This document shows positions 26,325 through 34,866 of a stretch of 64,000 nt of DNA, in pieces (position 1 is the stretch's first letter; the number at the start of each line of letters is the position of its first letter). Location: positions 1-64,000 of the forward strand of contig JAMCXS010000030.1 of assembly GCA_023474345.1 (NCBI GenBank), read 5' to 3'. This DNA comes from Acidobacteriota bacterium (lineage in GTDB: Bacteria; Acidobacteriota; Terriglobia; UBA7540). Both the position numbers and the translations under genes were made by a program. The notes below the pieces were generated by a model. It did not search any database and was not told the DNA's origin. It saw nothing but the letters and a program-made list of their open reading frames with translations.

Positions 26325-27245
26325 ATGGAGGGTATCAAGAGAAGAACCATGATTACTCGTCGTCAGGTCTTGGGAACCACGATAGGGCTGGCGGCGGGGC
26401 TAGGCGTCCAGAAGATTGCTCTGGGCCAGGGTTGCGCGGCGAAGCAAGGAACCGTACGCGACCGGCTGTGGTTGTTTGCCGTCCCGGCGAATGCTGACTA
26501 TCCCTATCACCATCGCCGGTCCTTAATGACTCCTGCCGAGGGAGCGTTCTATCTTGCGATCCCTAACATCCTGATGATTCAGGTGCATTCTCCGTACGGA
26601 GAGTTTAAGCCTCCTTTGTCTCAATATGCGATTGCCCTGCGGCCGCTGAAACGGGTGGTCTGGTCAATTGTTGGGAGCAGTGGTTACACGACGCCGGAAT
26701 ATAGAAGGGAAGTCATGGAGATGGCGAAGCATACTCCCAACTTTGTGGGGCTGTACATGGACGACTTCTTTTTCACGGGCAAGAAGCGGGAGGAAGAGGG
26801 CAGACAGGCAGCGTTGACAGTGGAGGAGCTAAGGGAAATTCGCCGGCAGGCCACGGTACCTGGTAAGAAATTGGATATCTGGGTTACTTTCTACACGAGC
26901 TTATTGAATCTGCCTTTGGGTGAGTATTTGAAGCTGATCGACGTTCTCACCCTTTGGACCTGGAGGTCAGAAGACCTAAAAAACCTGGAGTCCAATTTTC
27001 AGAAAACTCAACATCTGGGCTCTCGCCTAAGGAAGACCTTGGGGTGTTACTTTTTTGACTACACGGAGAGGAAACCCTTGTCAATTGCCGATATGAAGCT
27101 GCAATGTGAGGCGGGACTGGAGTGGCTGCGTCAGGGCAAGATCGAAGGAATCGTTTTCCTTGCTAACACGGAGGAAGACTTGGGGTTCGAGAGCGTAGAG
27201 TGGACGCGAGAATGGATTCGGAAAGTGGGCGATGTGAAGCTTTGA
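26325..27245 (+). CDS. Tat-exported protein of unknown function, possible TIM barrel
   Basis: 306 residues from ATG 26325, preceded by GGAGGAG. The N-terminus MEGIKRRTMITRRQVLGTTI is a Tat-type signal (TRRQVLG) with a hydrophobic stretch and cleavage likely near ALGQG. The mature part alternates strands and helices: RLWLFAVPANADYPY, RVVWSIVGSSGYTTPEYR, NFVGLYMDDFFFTGK, KLDIWVTFYTSLLNLPL, LIDVLTLWTWRSEDL, KTLGCYFFDYTERKPLS, KIEGIVFLANTEEDLG. The paired acids in YMDDFF and the strand-end residues resemble glycosidase-like TIM barrels, but I cannot place a family. The flanking secreted glycosidase region supports a role on carbohydrates. Confidence 0.7.
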   Translation: MEGIKRRTMITRRQVLGTTIGLAAGLGVQKIALGQGCAAKQGTVRDRLWLFAVPANADYPYHHRRSLMTPAEGAFYLAIPNILMIQVHSPYGEFKPPLSQYAIALRPLKRVVWSIVGSSGYTTPEYRREVMEMAKHTPNFVGLYMDDFFFTGKKREEEGRQAALTVEELREIRRQATVPGKKLDIWVTFYTSLLNLPLGEYLKLIDVLTLWTWRSEDLKNLESNFQKTQHLGSRLRKTLGCYFFDYTERKPLSIADMKLQCEAGLEWLRQGKIEGIVFLANTEEDLGFESVEWTREWIRKVGDVKL

Positions 27246-27674
27246 GCGGACTCGCGCTTCGGCTCGGGAACTTTATTATCTCCTTGCCGTTTTAATTTCC
27301 TAATTTCGGCGCCGAGGTGATTCGTGGATCGCACCGGGCGTCACGTAGCGGTGAGCTGACAGCCCGCCAGCGTTTCGTGTGCGCCTTACCTCGCCGTTCG
27401 GTCGCGGCAAGTCGCCGCTGGAGGATCCTTATGCCGCTGTAGCCGAGGGGGGCTCGTGCTGCCGTGCTGGCTGTCAGCGTCTTGCGGCTGTGGAGGGAAG
27501 GGAGTAAGCTTGCGTTTGTTGCGCCAGCACCCGCTAGTGGTTCCTGGTAGGCGTTATCTTGTTTACAGTGCGCTACGTTGTATGAGTTGCTGGAGGATGG
27601 TGATATCGTGCGTGTACGCCGGCTGTGGTTTGAAGGTTTGCGGAGCGGATTTCGCTGGTCCTGAGTGGTCGACT
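27246..27674. other. Intergenic region with an inverted repeat
   Basis: An open frame runs into the next gene from 27456 but its N-terminal part is Cys/Arg-rich and not protein-like. Inverted repeat: GCTGACAGCC at 27355-27364 against GGCTGTCAGC at 27468-27477, about 105 bases apart. Otherwise nothing recognisable. Confidence 0.4.
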
Positions 27675-28796
27675 ATGAAGCTGAAGCTTACTATGGGGAA
27701 ATGTTTTTCAAGACTCAATTGGATAGGCTACTTGAGTTCTTTTTGTAAACGGACCGGCGCATTGGTTCTGGTGCTAGCTTTTTTTGGCTTCGCCGCAATG
27801 ACACTTTCGGCGCAGCCTGGATCTTCATCTGGCGATGCGGCGATGGCGCGGGCGGAATCGCTGCTGAACGCGAGGAAATTCAAGGAAGCCATCAAGGCCT
27901 TCAATGAGGTGAATGCCCGGCAAGATAATACGTGTGACGCTTGTTACTGGGGCATTGCGCAAGCCTACTGGGGGTTGGCAGACTACAAGAACACGGAGGA
28001 GAACTGCGACCGGGTATTGCAGTACGCTGGTGCGAACGTCCGGCTGGAAGTGCTTGCCCATGCACTGAAGGGCGTGGCGGCCCACGCAAGAGCTGTCCAA
28101 GGCGATCGTGGGCGCTTTAAAGAAGCCGAGCGGGAATTCCAGGCAGCTTACAAACTCGACAGCGGAGATCCCCACCGGGCGACGTTTCTGTTCAACCTTG
28201 GCCTTACCGAGCTGCAAAATGGCGAAAAAGTCGAGGGAATCGCGACACTCAAGAGTTACCTTGGTCAGGTTCCGACCGGCCAAGCGGCGGATCTGGCGCG
28301 CCGGATAATTGCCAACCCACGCTTGGCCAGCGCCGAGTTGGCGCCGGACTTCTCCCTCAGGGCGCTTGACGGGCAGACCTACAGCTTGGGGCAATTGCGT
28401 GGCAAGATTGTCCTCCTGGATTTCTGGGCCTCCTGGTGCCCACCTTGCCGTGACTCAGTCCTTTTCGTGTCTGAATTGGCGAAAAGGTTTTCCGGCGAAC
28501 CGTTCGTCATCATCAGCATTAGCTCCGATACCGACGCCAAAGTGTGGCGGGCCTTTATCCAGAAGCACAAGATGGTTTGGCCGCAGTATCGCGACAGCGG
28601 CTACCGGATGCGAGCGACTTATAACGTACACGTCCTTCCCACTTTCATTCTGATTGACCAGGACGGTGCCGTCCTGACCCGCCAAAGCGGTTGGGGGGTC
28701 TCGGCGGCGGTGGTGATCGAGAATCTAATTTCAGAAGGCTTGGCGACACTTGCCAGCCAAAACGCGCAGTCGTCGAAATTGCAAACCGAAAAGTGA
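27675..28796 (+). CDS. TPR-thioredoxin fusion, TlpA-like
   Basis: 373 residues if started at ATG 27675 (ATG 27690 also possible; neither has a good ribosome site). A hydrophobic segment (TGALVLVLAFFGFAAMTLSA) serves as signal or anchor. The middle (about 55-215) holds TPR-like helices such as ARAESLLNARKFKEAIKAFNEV and EREFQAAYKLDSGDPHRATFLFNLGLTEL. The C-terminal domain is a TlpA/ResA-type thioredoxin: APDFSLRALDGQTYSL, then LLDFWASWCPPCRDS with the redox CPPC, and the cis-Pro in HVLPTFILID. Likely a periplasmic thiol-disulfide reductase on a repeat scaffold. Its relation to the sugar genes is not clear. Confidence 0.87.
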   Translation: MKLKLTMGKCFSRLNWIGYLSSFCKRTGALVLVLAFFGFAAMTLSAQPGSSSGDAAMARAESLLNARKFKEAIKAFNEVNARQDNTCDACYWGIAQAYWGLADYKNTEENCDRVLQYAGANVRLEVLAHALKGVAAHARAVQGDRGRFKEAEREFQAAYKLDSGDPHRATFLFNLGLTELQNGEKVEGIATLKSYLGQVPTGQAADLARRIIANPRLASAELAPDFSLRALDGQTYSLGQLRGKIVLLDFWASWCPPCRDSVLFVSELAKRFSGEPFVIISISSDTDAKVWRAFIQKHKMVWPQYRDSGYRMRATYNVHVLPTFILIDQDGAVLTRQSGWGVSAAVVIENLISEGLATLASQNAQSSKLQTEK

Positions 28797-28828
28797 AATG
28801 CGCGGCCCCGCGCTGAAGCAAAGTCCAC

Positions 28829-28902
28829 CGCTTAGGCAAGCAGTGCTTGCCTAAGCCGCGCTACCGCCGGCGAAAGACCGGCGATCATAGATCGCCGCTA
28901 CA
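28829..28902. repeat. Two adjacent palindromic repeats
   Basis: First a palindrome built on AGGCAAGCAGTGCTTGCCT (28836-28854) with CGCTTAGG/CCTAAGCCG ends; a related GTAAGCAGTGCTTAC occurs at 20580-20594. Then 28877-28902, identical over 26 bases to 2581-2606 (GGCGATC-ATA-GATCGCC hairpin plus GCTACA). Intergenic, between convergent genes. Confidence 0.7.
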
Positions 28903-28928
28903 GACTGGCGGGCGCACGGCCTACCGAA

Positions 28929-29597
<669 letters not shown>

Positions 29598-29806
29598 TCA
29601 GCCAATCCGGTTCGAGTTTTACACCTCGTCGGGTTGTCTCTATCTAGTCCTTGCGTACCTCCTGACTGTTTGTGCTGTCAAACTTCGAACGACCGGGACC
29701 GATTCCATGGGAGCTGCATAGACCTCACATGCAACCGGGTCAAGCTCGCCTTCCGTCCTGCAACTCCTTTTGTTTACAAGTCAACGGAGCAATGCCAATC
29801 CGGTCT

Positions 29807-30043
29807 TCAAGCTCGGCCTGATGCCGTTGCCATGGCCGCGCGGCCGGCCTCCGTGGCAACATAAGTCTCGTTTTTCTGCTGCGCCAGGCCCGCCTCCGCC
29901 AGTTCCCGCGCAGCGCTGCGGATGCGATAAAGAGGCAGTCCGGTCTTCTCCGCCACCTCGTTGAGCGGGACGCCGTCTGCCATGACGGCCAGGATTTTCC
30001 TGGCCATTTCGGTCAGTTCGCCACTGCTATCCTTACAGGGCAT
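29807..30043 (-). CDS. Small winged-helix DNA-binding-like protein
   Basis: 78 residues from ATG 30043, with AAAGGAG seven bases upstream; a longer frame to 30157 overlaps the peroxiredoxin gene and is less likely. ELTEMARKILAVMADGVPLNEVAEKTGLPLYRIRSAARELAEAGLAQQKNETYVATEAGRAAM reads as a helix-turn-helix with a wing (about 12-70), close to small ArsR/MarR-like single domains. No metal or cysteine sensor site is seen apart from Cys3. It lies 73 bases after the peroxiredoxin stop on the same strand and could regulate it. Confidence 0.72.
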   Translation of the reverse strand: MPCKDSSGELTEMARKILAVMADGVPLNEVAEKTGLPLYRIRSAARELAEAGLAQQKNETYVATEAGRAAMATASGRA

Positions 30044-30116
30044 TGTTAGCTCCTTTATGGGCGAGGACGGTAGTGAAATGGTCCCCGCTTTCGGTTTCGG
30101 TAAGAGGAAACCGTCT

Positions 30117-30773
30117 TTAGAGCGATTTCTTTGAGAAGTACCAGTCTTTGGTCTCAAAGCCCGCTTTCATGCGCTCGTCAGCCCCCTCCGCAGTTGTCGG
30201 CGGCGGAACAATCACCTTCTCGCTCGGTTTCCAATTTGCAGGGGTTGCTACGCCATGTTTGTCAGTTGTCTGCAAGGCATCGATCAGGCGCAGAATCTCC
30301 TGCATGTTGCGGCCGGTGGTCAGCGGGTAATAAATCATGGCGCGCAGAATGCCGTTCGGATCGATGACAAAGACGCAACGACTGGCTTCTGTTTTGCTCT
30401 CGCCGGGCATGATCATCCCGTAAAGCGTCGCCACTTCTTTGTTCAGGTCAGCAATCACCGGGAATGGAATCTTTACGCCAAAGTTCTGTTCGATGTTTCG
30501 AATCCAGGCAATGTGGGAATAGGTGCTGTCGATGCTCAAACCGCACAATTCCACGCCGCGTTTTTTCAGTTCCGGAGCAAGCTCCGCAAAGGCAACGAAC
30601 TCTGTGGTGCAAACCGGCGTAAAGTCCGCCGGATGGGAAAAGAGAATCAGCCAGCTTCCTTTGAAGTCTTCCAGGCGCAGAATTCCATGGGTGGTCTGAG
30701 CCTCAAAAGCCGGCGCCGGTTGGCCAAGCCGAGGGAAACCCGGAGTGGATTTTTCCTGACCAGTTGTTTCCAT
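30117..30773 (-). CDS. 1-Cys peroxiredoxin (Prx6 type)
   Basis: 218 residues from ATG 30773, preceded by CAGGAGG. Reduces peroxides in the cytoplasm. Peroxidatic Cys55 lies in HPADFTPVCTTEF; the Prx6-type C-terminal dimerisation extension is present (GVATPANWKPSEKVIVPP, DWYFSKKSL). A second Cys at about 78 (ELCGLSID) is not at the position of a standard resolving cysteine. Length matches the subfamily. The context with a wHTH protein, aquaporin and redox enzymes supports an oxidative-stress role. Confidence 0.94.
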   Translation of the reverse strand: METTGQEKSTPGFPRLGQPAPAFEAQTTHGILRLEDFKGSWLILFSHPADFTPVCTTEFVAFAELAPELKKRGVELCGLSIDSTYSHIAWIRNIEQNFGVKIPFPVIADLNKEVATLYGMIMPGESKTEASRCVFVIDPNGILRAMIYYPLTTGRNMQEILRLIDALQTTDKHGVATPANWKPSEKVIVPPPTTAEGADERMKAGFETKDWYFSKKSL

Positions 30774-31104
30774 TTTCTAACCTCCTGAACATTTACGGCT
30801 AATTAACGATGCCCACAACCTTCAAGGATGGCAGGATCTCACACCCCAGCGGTGCGAGCAATTTGTCCCCTGCCTGGAGGGGAGTACAAAAATCACCCCC
30901 CGTTGGCACAATTATATCTGGGATTTCCAGTTTATAAAAGTCCAGGATTCTTACGAGTAACTGGTGTGCTAATGCTTGCACCGGCAGACCACCAAGGAAA
31001 AACGGCAGGCACAGGCTCTTTCTGTCAGGTCAGCGGGTGGGCTTTATCGGCAGTAGCCTGCCGGACTTCTAGATGCAAAGAAGCTGCTCCGCACTCGGCG
31101 GTAA
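30774..31104. other. Intergenic region; possible 60-codon remnant
   Basis: A minus-strand frame at 30799-30981 starts at GTG and reads LLVRILDFYKLEIPDIIVPT then PLQAGDKLLAPLG. The PTGG...LQAGDKLL pattern recalls the end of a TrkA-C domain, but it is too short to assign. Otherwise no gene seen; the peroxiredoxin promoter should lie here. Confidence 0.3.
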
Positions 31105-31644
31105 TCAGTTGGCCGTACGCGCCAAGCGCTGGTACTCCCGCTCTGATTCGGCAGGGAGTAGCACCCATAGTGTATAGATTCCCAAGGCCGTTCCAAATGG
31201 AAAATGAATCAACGAGATGACGCCCAGAATCAGGGCCAGTACCCGAGCCCACGGGCGATAATTCAGCAGACCCCATCCAGCGAGCAACCCTAGCACAGCA
31301 CTTGCCAGCAGGAAGATTCCGATGGCGCCGGCGATCGGCCAAAGGAAGGCACGCAAAGGAAAGCCGAATTGAAGATGAAGCGGAATAAAGTGCATTGCCA
31401 TACCGCTTCCAAAAAAGAACCAGAATGAGGGGATTAGGCCAAAGACAGAAACCGCCAGCCAGAGGATGGCAAGGATCTTGGTATGCTTTTCGATGCGGCT
31501 CAGCGCGGGCGGCAAAGGCGTGACGCTGGGAGGAGTTGGTGGGGCTTGTGCCGAAGGTGCTACGCCCGCCACGAGTTGTTTCCCGCAATTGCTGCAGAAA
31601 TTCTGACCTGTCGTAATAGCCGCTCCGCAGTTGCTGCAAAACAT
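31105..31644 (-). CDS. Zinc-ribbon membrane protein, unknown function
   Basis: 179 residues from ATG 31644, where GAGG is six bases upstream (ATG 31650 is two codons earlier). Starts with a zinc ribbon, MFCSNCGAAITTGQNFCSNCGKQL, two CxxC knuckles. A Pro/Ala linker follows, then about four hydrophobic segments (ILAILWLAVSVFGLIPSFWF, FLWPIAGAIGIFLLASAVLG, VLALILGVISLIHFPFG, LGIYTLWVLL). Proteins of this layout are common in Acidobacteriota and have no assigned role. Confidence 0.75.
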   Translation of the reverse strand: MFCSNCGAAITTGQNFCSNCGKQLVAGVAPSAQAPPTPPSVTPLPPALSRIEKHTKILAILWLAVSVFGLIPSFWFFFGSGMAMHFIPLHLQFGFPLRAFLWPIAGAIGIFLLASAVLGLLAGWGLLNYRPWARVLALILGVISLIHFPFGTALGIYTLWVLLPAESEREYQRLARTAN

Positions 31645-31861
31645 TTCCATCCTCTTTCCGTTTTATAATAGATTACGCACGCCGCAGAGGATTGGTTCCC
31701 CATTATTTTTCGGGCTGCCCCAGGTGGCCGACGGTTGATGGAGAACGGCCCACTGTTGGAAATCGACAGTCGCCGGCTGCCGGCCGAAACGTCGCCATGC
31801 GGAGGGGCATCCAAGAGTGTTACACAACTGTTGTGAATTCAACCGATCCGTGAGGAGAGAA

Positions 31862-32974
31862 ATGCCAAACCTGTTTGATCCGCTTACGATCCGCGACTTG
31901 ACGTTGCGCAACCGCATTGTGGTTTCGCCCATGTGCCAGTATTCAAGCGCCGACGGTTACGCGAACGAATGGCATCTGGTGCACTTGGGCAGCCGGGCGG
32001 TAGGCGGCGCCGCGCTGGTAATGACCGAAGCTACCGCAGTCCTTCCGGAAGGGAGGATTAGCCCGCAAGACCTCGGTATCTGGGATGACGGCCACGTCGA
32101 AATGCTCGCGCGGATTGTGCGATTTATCCACGAGCGCGGAGCTTTTGCAGGGATGCAACTGGCTCACGCCGGGCGCAAGGCGAGCACCTACACGCCTTGG
32201 AAAGGCCAGGGCGCCGTTCCGGAAAACGAGGGTGGCTGGCAAGTGCTAGGTCCCAGCGAAGACCCATTCAGCGAGGATTACCCCAAGCCGCAGCCATTGA
32301 CGGTAGAGGGCATTCGCCGCGTGACGGCAGCGTTTGCACAGGCGGCGCGGCACGCCCGCCAGGCGGGATTTGATGTGATCGAGATTCACGCCGCACATGG
32401 CTACCTGGTCCACGAATTCCTTTCGCCCCTCAGTAATCACCGTCAGGACCAGTACGGCGGCTCCTTTGAGAATCGTACGCGTCTGGCGCGTGAAGTGGTC
32501 GAAGCTGTCCGTAAGACGTGGCCCGAACGCTCGCCGCTATATATTCGAATTTCGGCAACGGATTGGGAAGAAGGCGGATGGGATCCGGCTCAGTCTGTGG
32601 AACTTGCCCGGCAGCTTAAAGCGCTGGGAATTGATCTGGTGGATTGCTCTTCGGGCGGGAATCTGTCGCTTGCTCGCATTCCCGCCGGCCCTGGCTTCCA
32701 GACACCCTTTGCGGAGCGCATTCGCCGCGAGGCAGGCGTGCTGACTGGAACGGTCGGGTTCATCACGGCCTCCGCGCAGGCCGACCACATCATTCGGAGC
32801 GGCCAAGCGGACCTGGTGCTGCTGGCGCGGGAAATGCTTCGCGATCCTTATTGGCCGCTAAGAGCCGCGCGCGAACTCGGATATCCCACCACCTGGCCCG
32901 TTCAGTACCTGCGTGCCGCGCCACCAGGTTCCGAGCCTCGCCAGCCGGCCACCGGCTCAAAACCTGGGCGCTAA
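31862..32974 (+). CDS. Old Yellow Enzyme family NADH:flavin oxidoreductase (YqjM-like)
   Basis: 370 residues from ATG 31862, after GAGGAGAG. FMN-binding TIM barrel reducing activated C=C bonds. Thermophilic-like/YqjM class: SPMCQYS (about 20-26, Cys instead of Thr near FMN), GMQLAHAGRKAS, catalytic pair in IEIHAAHGYLVHEFLSP, NRTRLAREVVEAVR, GTVGFITA and LVLLAREMLRDPYWP. Length is typical. It is transcribed away from the zinc-ribbon gene and converges on the polyferredoxin gene. Likely role: detoxification of electrophiles. Confidence 0.94.
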   Translation: MPNLFDPLTIRDLTLRNRIVVSPMCQYSSADGYANEWHLVHLGSRAVGGAALVMTEATAVLPEGRISPQDLGIWDDGHVEMLARIVRFIHERGAFAGMQLAHAGRKASTYTPWKGQGAVPENEGGWQVLGPSEDPFSEDYPKPQPLTVEGIRRVTAAFAQAARHARQAGFDVIEIHAAHGYLVHEFLSPLSNHRQDQYGGSFENRTRLAREVVEAVRKTWPERSPLYIRISATDWEEGGWDPAQSVELARQLKALGIDLVDCSSGGNLSLARIPAGPGFQTPFAERIRREAGVLTGTVGFITASAQADHIIRSGQADLVLLAREMLRDPYWPLRAARELGYPTTWPVQYLRAAPPGSEPRQPATGSKPGR

Positions 32975-33024
32975 GAGTCTGCGCAGATGGGATGCACTTG
33001 CCTGCCGGCTGAGCGCAGGAATTT

Positions 33025-34152
33025 TCAGGGCATGGGATGCTGGGCCTCGCTAGGATGCGGGATGAGCTGCCGGTAGACGGCGTTGGAAACATGGGATTGC
33101 CAGTGGCCTGTGGCTTTGGCGAATCCAACGAGACCGAGGAAAAGCAGGGCGATCCCGGCAGCCATCGCCCAAGCAGGCAGGCCATTTCTCATTCTTTTTG
33201 ATTCCAACCGCCTTGGCAATGACATCGCGAGTGCGCTTTCAACAGGGCACACCGCAACGCATGCCAGGCATCCTGTACACTCAGCCGAGCGGACGCTGCC
33301 CAGGCGGTCCACGGGCAGCCACGCAGGGCAAACCTTGGCGCATTTTTCGCAATCGATGCACGTTTCGGCGTTGCGCCGGATGCGAAGCGGGCTCGCGAGC
33401 GAGACCAAACCGAGCAGGGCTCCGTAAGGGCAAAAATAACGGCACCAGAAGTTTTCTACGAACAGTGACGCCACCACCAGCAGGCTGACCACCACTAGCC
33501 CCGTGACTCCCAGGAAGCGGAAAAAGTCGAGCATCTTGACATCAACGATCAGCCCGTAGGGGGTGTGCATGAAGTTCGCGATCGCATCCGCCGACATGTC
33601 GGCGACGGCCCAGAGGAAGAATCCGAGTAGCAGATACTTGAGCCCGCGCAAGGGAATGTCCAGCCAGGCTGGCAGACGGAAGTTTCGCCGGAAGATTCTA
33701 CGCCCGGCGCGCCAGAGATACTCGGAAATCGTTCCCACCGGGCAGAGCCAACTACAGAATGCCTTGCGGAACAGGAAGGCGATGGAAAGAAAGGCGAGCA
33801 GCAGAAACATGGCTGCGGGATGGATGGCTGGAATGTGCCCGGTTGCGAGCCAGTATTTTAGGTTCATCATTCCGGCAACGGGCAGCCAGCCCTCCACGCC
33901 CGCCGGGCGCTTGAGCGAATACGCGGAGCTGGTGACCTCAAATTGGCGGACCCAGAGATAAAAGTCGCCACCCAACCAGATATTCACCAGCAGAAACACG
34001 GCTTGAAAGACGAGGCGAAGCTGCTGCGAATGGTCGTGCGCACGACGGCGCAGGGACTTCTTCTTCGGCTTGTTCTTCAAAGCCGGCGGTGCCGGATCAG
34101 GCGCGATCAACGGATTCGCTGTTGCACTGCCGGAGTGGCTCTGGGGTACCAT
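33025..34152 (-). CDS. Membrane-bound 4Fe-4S polyferredoxin (NapH/CcoG-like)
   Basis: 375 residues from ATG 34152, with GAGGAAA five bases upstream. About six membrane segments. Two membrane-proximal cysteine pairs, CSWLCPVG (about 135-142) and CRYFCPYG (about 240-247), precede two cytoplasmic [4Fe-4S] sites, CIDCEKCAKVCP (about 270-281) and CTGCLACVAVCP (about 296-307). This is the layout of NapH/NosR/CcoG-type electron-transfer proteins. The partner is unknown; no nap, nos or cytochrome oxidase genes are near. Its promoter region has a Crp/FNR-type palindrome at 34199-34214, 47 bases upstream of the start. Confidence 0.9.
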   Translation of the reverse strand: MVPQSHSGSATANPLIAPDPAPPALKNKPKKKSLRRRAHDHSQQLRLVFQAVFLLVNIWLGGDFYLWVRQFEVTSSAYSLKRPAGVEGWLPVAGMMNLKYWLATGHIPAIHPAAMFLLLAFLSIAFLFRKAFCSWLCPVGTISEYLWRAGRRIFRRNFRLPAWLDIPLRGLKYLLLGFFLWAVADMSADAIANFMHTPYGLIVDVKMLDFFRFLGVTGLVVVSLLVVASLFVENFWCRYFCPYGALLGLVSLASPLRIRRNAETCIDCEKCAKVCPAWLPVDRLGSVRSAECTGCLACVAVCPVESALAMSLPRRLESKRMRNGLPAWAMAAGIALLFLGLVGFAKATGHWQSHVSNAVYRQLIPHPSEAQHPMP

Positions 34153-34198
34153 AACGTTTCCTCAAGAAGAAACAATAAAGGACTCGCTCGCTACGGAA

Positions 34199-34214
34199 TG
34201 TGACTTTCGTCACA
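34199..34214. promoter_or_regulatory. Crp/FNR-family palindrome
   Basis: TGTGAC-TTTC-GTCACA, a perfect 6+6 inverted repeat that matches the Crp consensus TGTGA-N6-TCACA. Located between the divergent polyferredoxin and unknown-AAA operons, nearer the first. In Crp/FNR-family regulons this would be a regulator site; which regulator acts here cannot be told. Confidence 0.65.
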
Positions 34215-34347
34215 GCAAAGCGGCTGAGGGATTGCCGATAATCACTATGAGATCCTTCTCCGGAAGGACGGTAGCGACCTTGAGAGTTTTCCGACGGCAG
34301 GTGATGTGTAGAGCGAGGATCGCGGTGACGGTGAGAAAAAGTTTTTA

Positions 34348-34362
34348 TAGTTGTAACTACAA
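34348..34362. promoter_or_regulatory. Overlapping A/T-rich inverted repeats
   Basis: TAGTT-GT-AACTA (34348-34359) overlaps TTGTA-AC-TACAA (34351-34362). A possible second operator in the shared divergent control region. Confidence 0.35.
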
Positions 34363-34388
34363 TTATTTGTTTGCGTCTAAGACGATCT

Positions 34389-34410
34389 GTAGTGGTAATA
34401 TTGCCACTAC
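34389..34410. promoter_or_regulatory. 22-bp near-perfect palindrome over a possible -10 box
   Basis: Half-sites GTAGTGG and CCACTAC flank an 8-base centre TAATATTG, with one mismatched pair. TAATAT (34396-34401) could be a -10 hexamer, with a weak TTGCGT at 34371 as -35 (19-base spacer). The ribosome site of the next gene begins right after. A repressor operator is the simplest reading. Confidence 0.45.
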
Positions 34411-34425
34411 GAGGTGAGGCCACGG

Positions 34426-34848
34426 ATGGCCTTTATACGGAAACGCGGCCAGTGTTATTATCTGGTGCACAACGTACGGAAAGGAGGCCGCGTACGGCAG
34501 TTGCACTTGGCGCGGCTGGGCCGGCGTCCTCATATCAGTGACGATGTGATTCGGGGAGTTGCTTCCCGGCATCCCTTTGTGGATGTGGATTGGAAAGGGC
34601 TGCGGCAGAAGGCTTCCCAAGAGTTGATTAGGCCTTTTGAAAACGACTCGCGATATCTGCACGACCTGCTTGCCAGCATACACAACCTCCACCTGGATAT
34701 TGGTGACCTGCACCTACCCGTTCTCGCGATGACGCAAGATCGTGAGCTGGTGAGGCAATTGGCTTCCAGCCTGAAGCTGTTGCGTTCGACACTCGACGTG
34801 AAACTCAGTCAACTGCGGCGAAGCAAAGCGCAGGCTTATTCCGCATGA
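34426..34848 (+). CDS. Unknown protein with YLVHNVRKGGRVRQ motif, upstream of AAA+ gene
   Basis: 140 residues from ATG 34426, after GAGGTGAGG. MAFIRKRGQCYYLVHNVRKG and then GRVRQLHLARLGRRP form a basic beta-hairpin-like front, similar in feel to the first residues of some IS1634-type transposases. The rest (HPFVDVDWKGLRQKASQELI, then DSRYLHDLLASIHNLHLDIG, ELVRQLASSLKLLRSTLDVKLSQLRRS) is helical and probably coiled-coil. No catalytic motif and no membrane segment. It is 18 bases from the AAA+ gene start, so the two are almost surely co-transcribed and may interact as adaptor and unfoldase (inference). Confidence 0.75.
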   Translation: MAFIRKRGQCYYLVHNVRKGGRVRQLHLARLGRRPHISDDVIRGVASRHPFVDVDWKGLRQKASQELIRPFENDSRYLHDLLASIHNLHLDIGDLHLPVLAMTQDRELVRQLASSLKLLRSTLDVKLSQLRRSKAQAYSA

Positions 34849-34866
34849 GTCAGGGAGGGAAATGCC

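Noticed and set aside
30799-30981. Small TrkA-C-like gene
   Set aside because: Only 60 codons, GTG start without ribosome site, and partial similarity to one motif; kept as an intergenic note only.
34426-34500. Remnant IS1634-type transposase
   Set aside because: Only the first 30-odd residues feel similar; the ORF is intact, has its own ribosome site and no transposase catalytic region or terminal repeats flank it.
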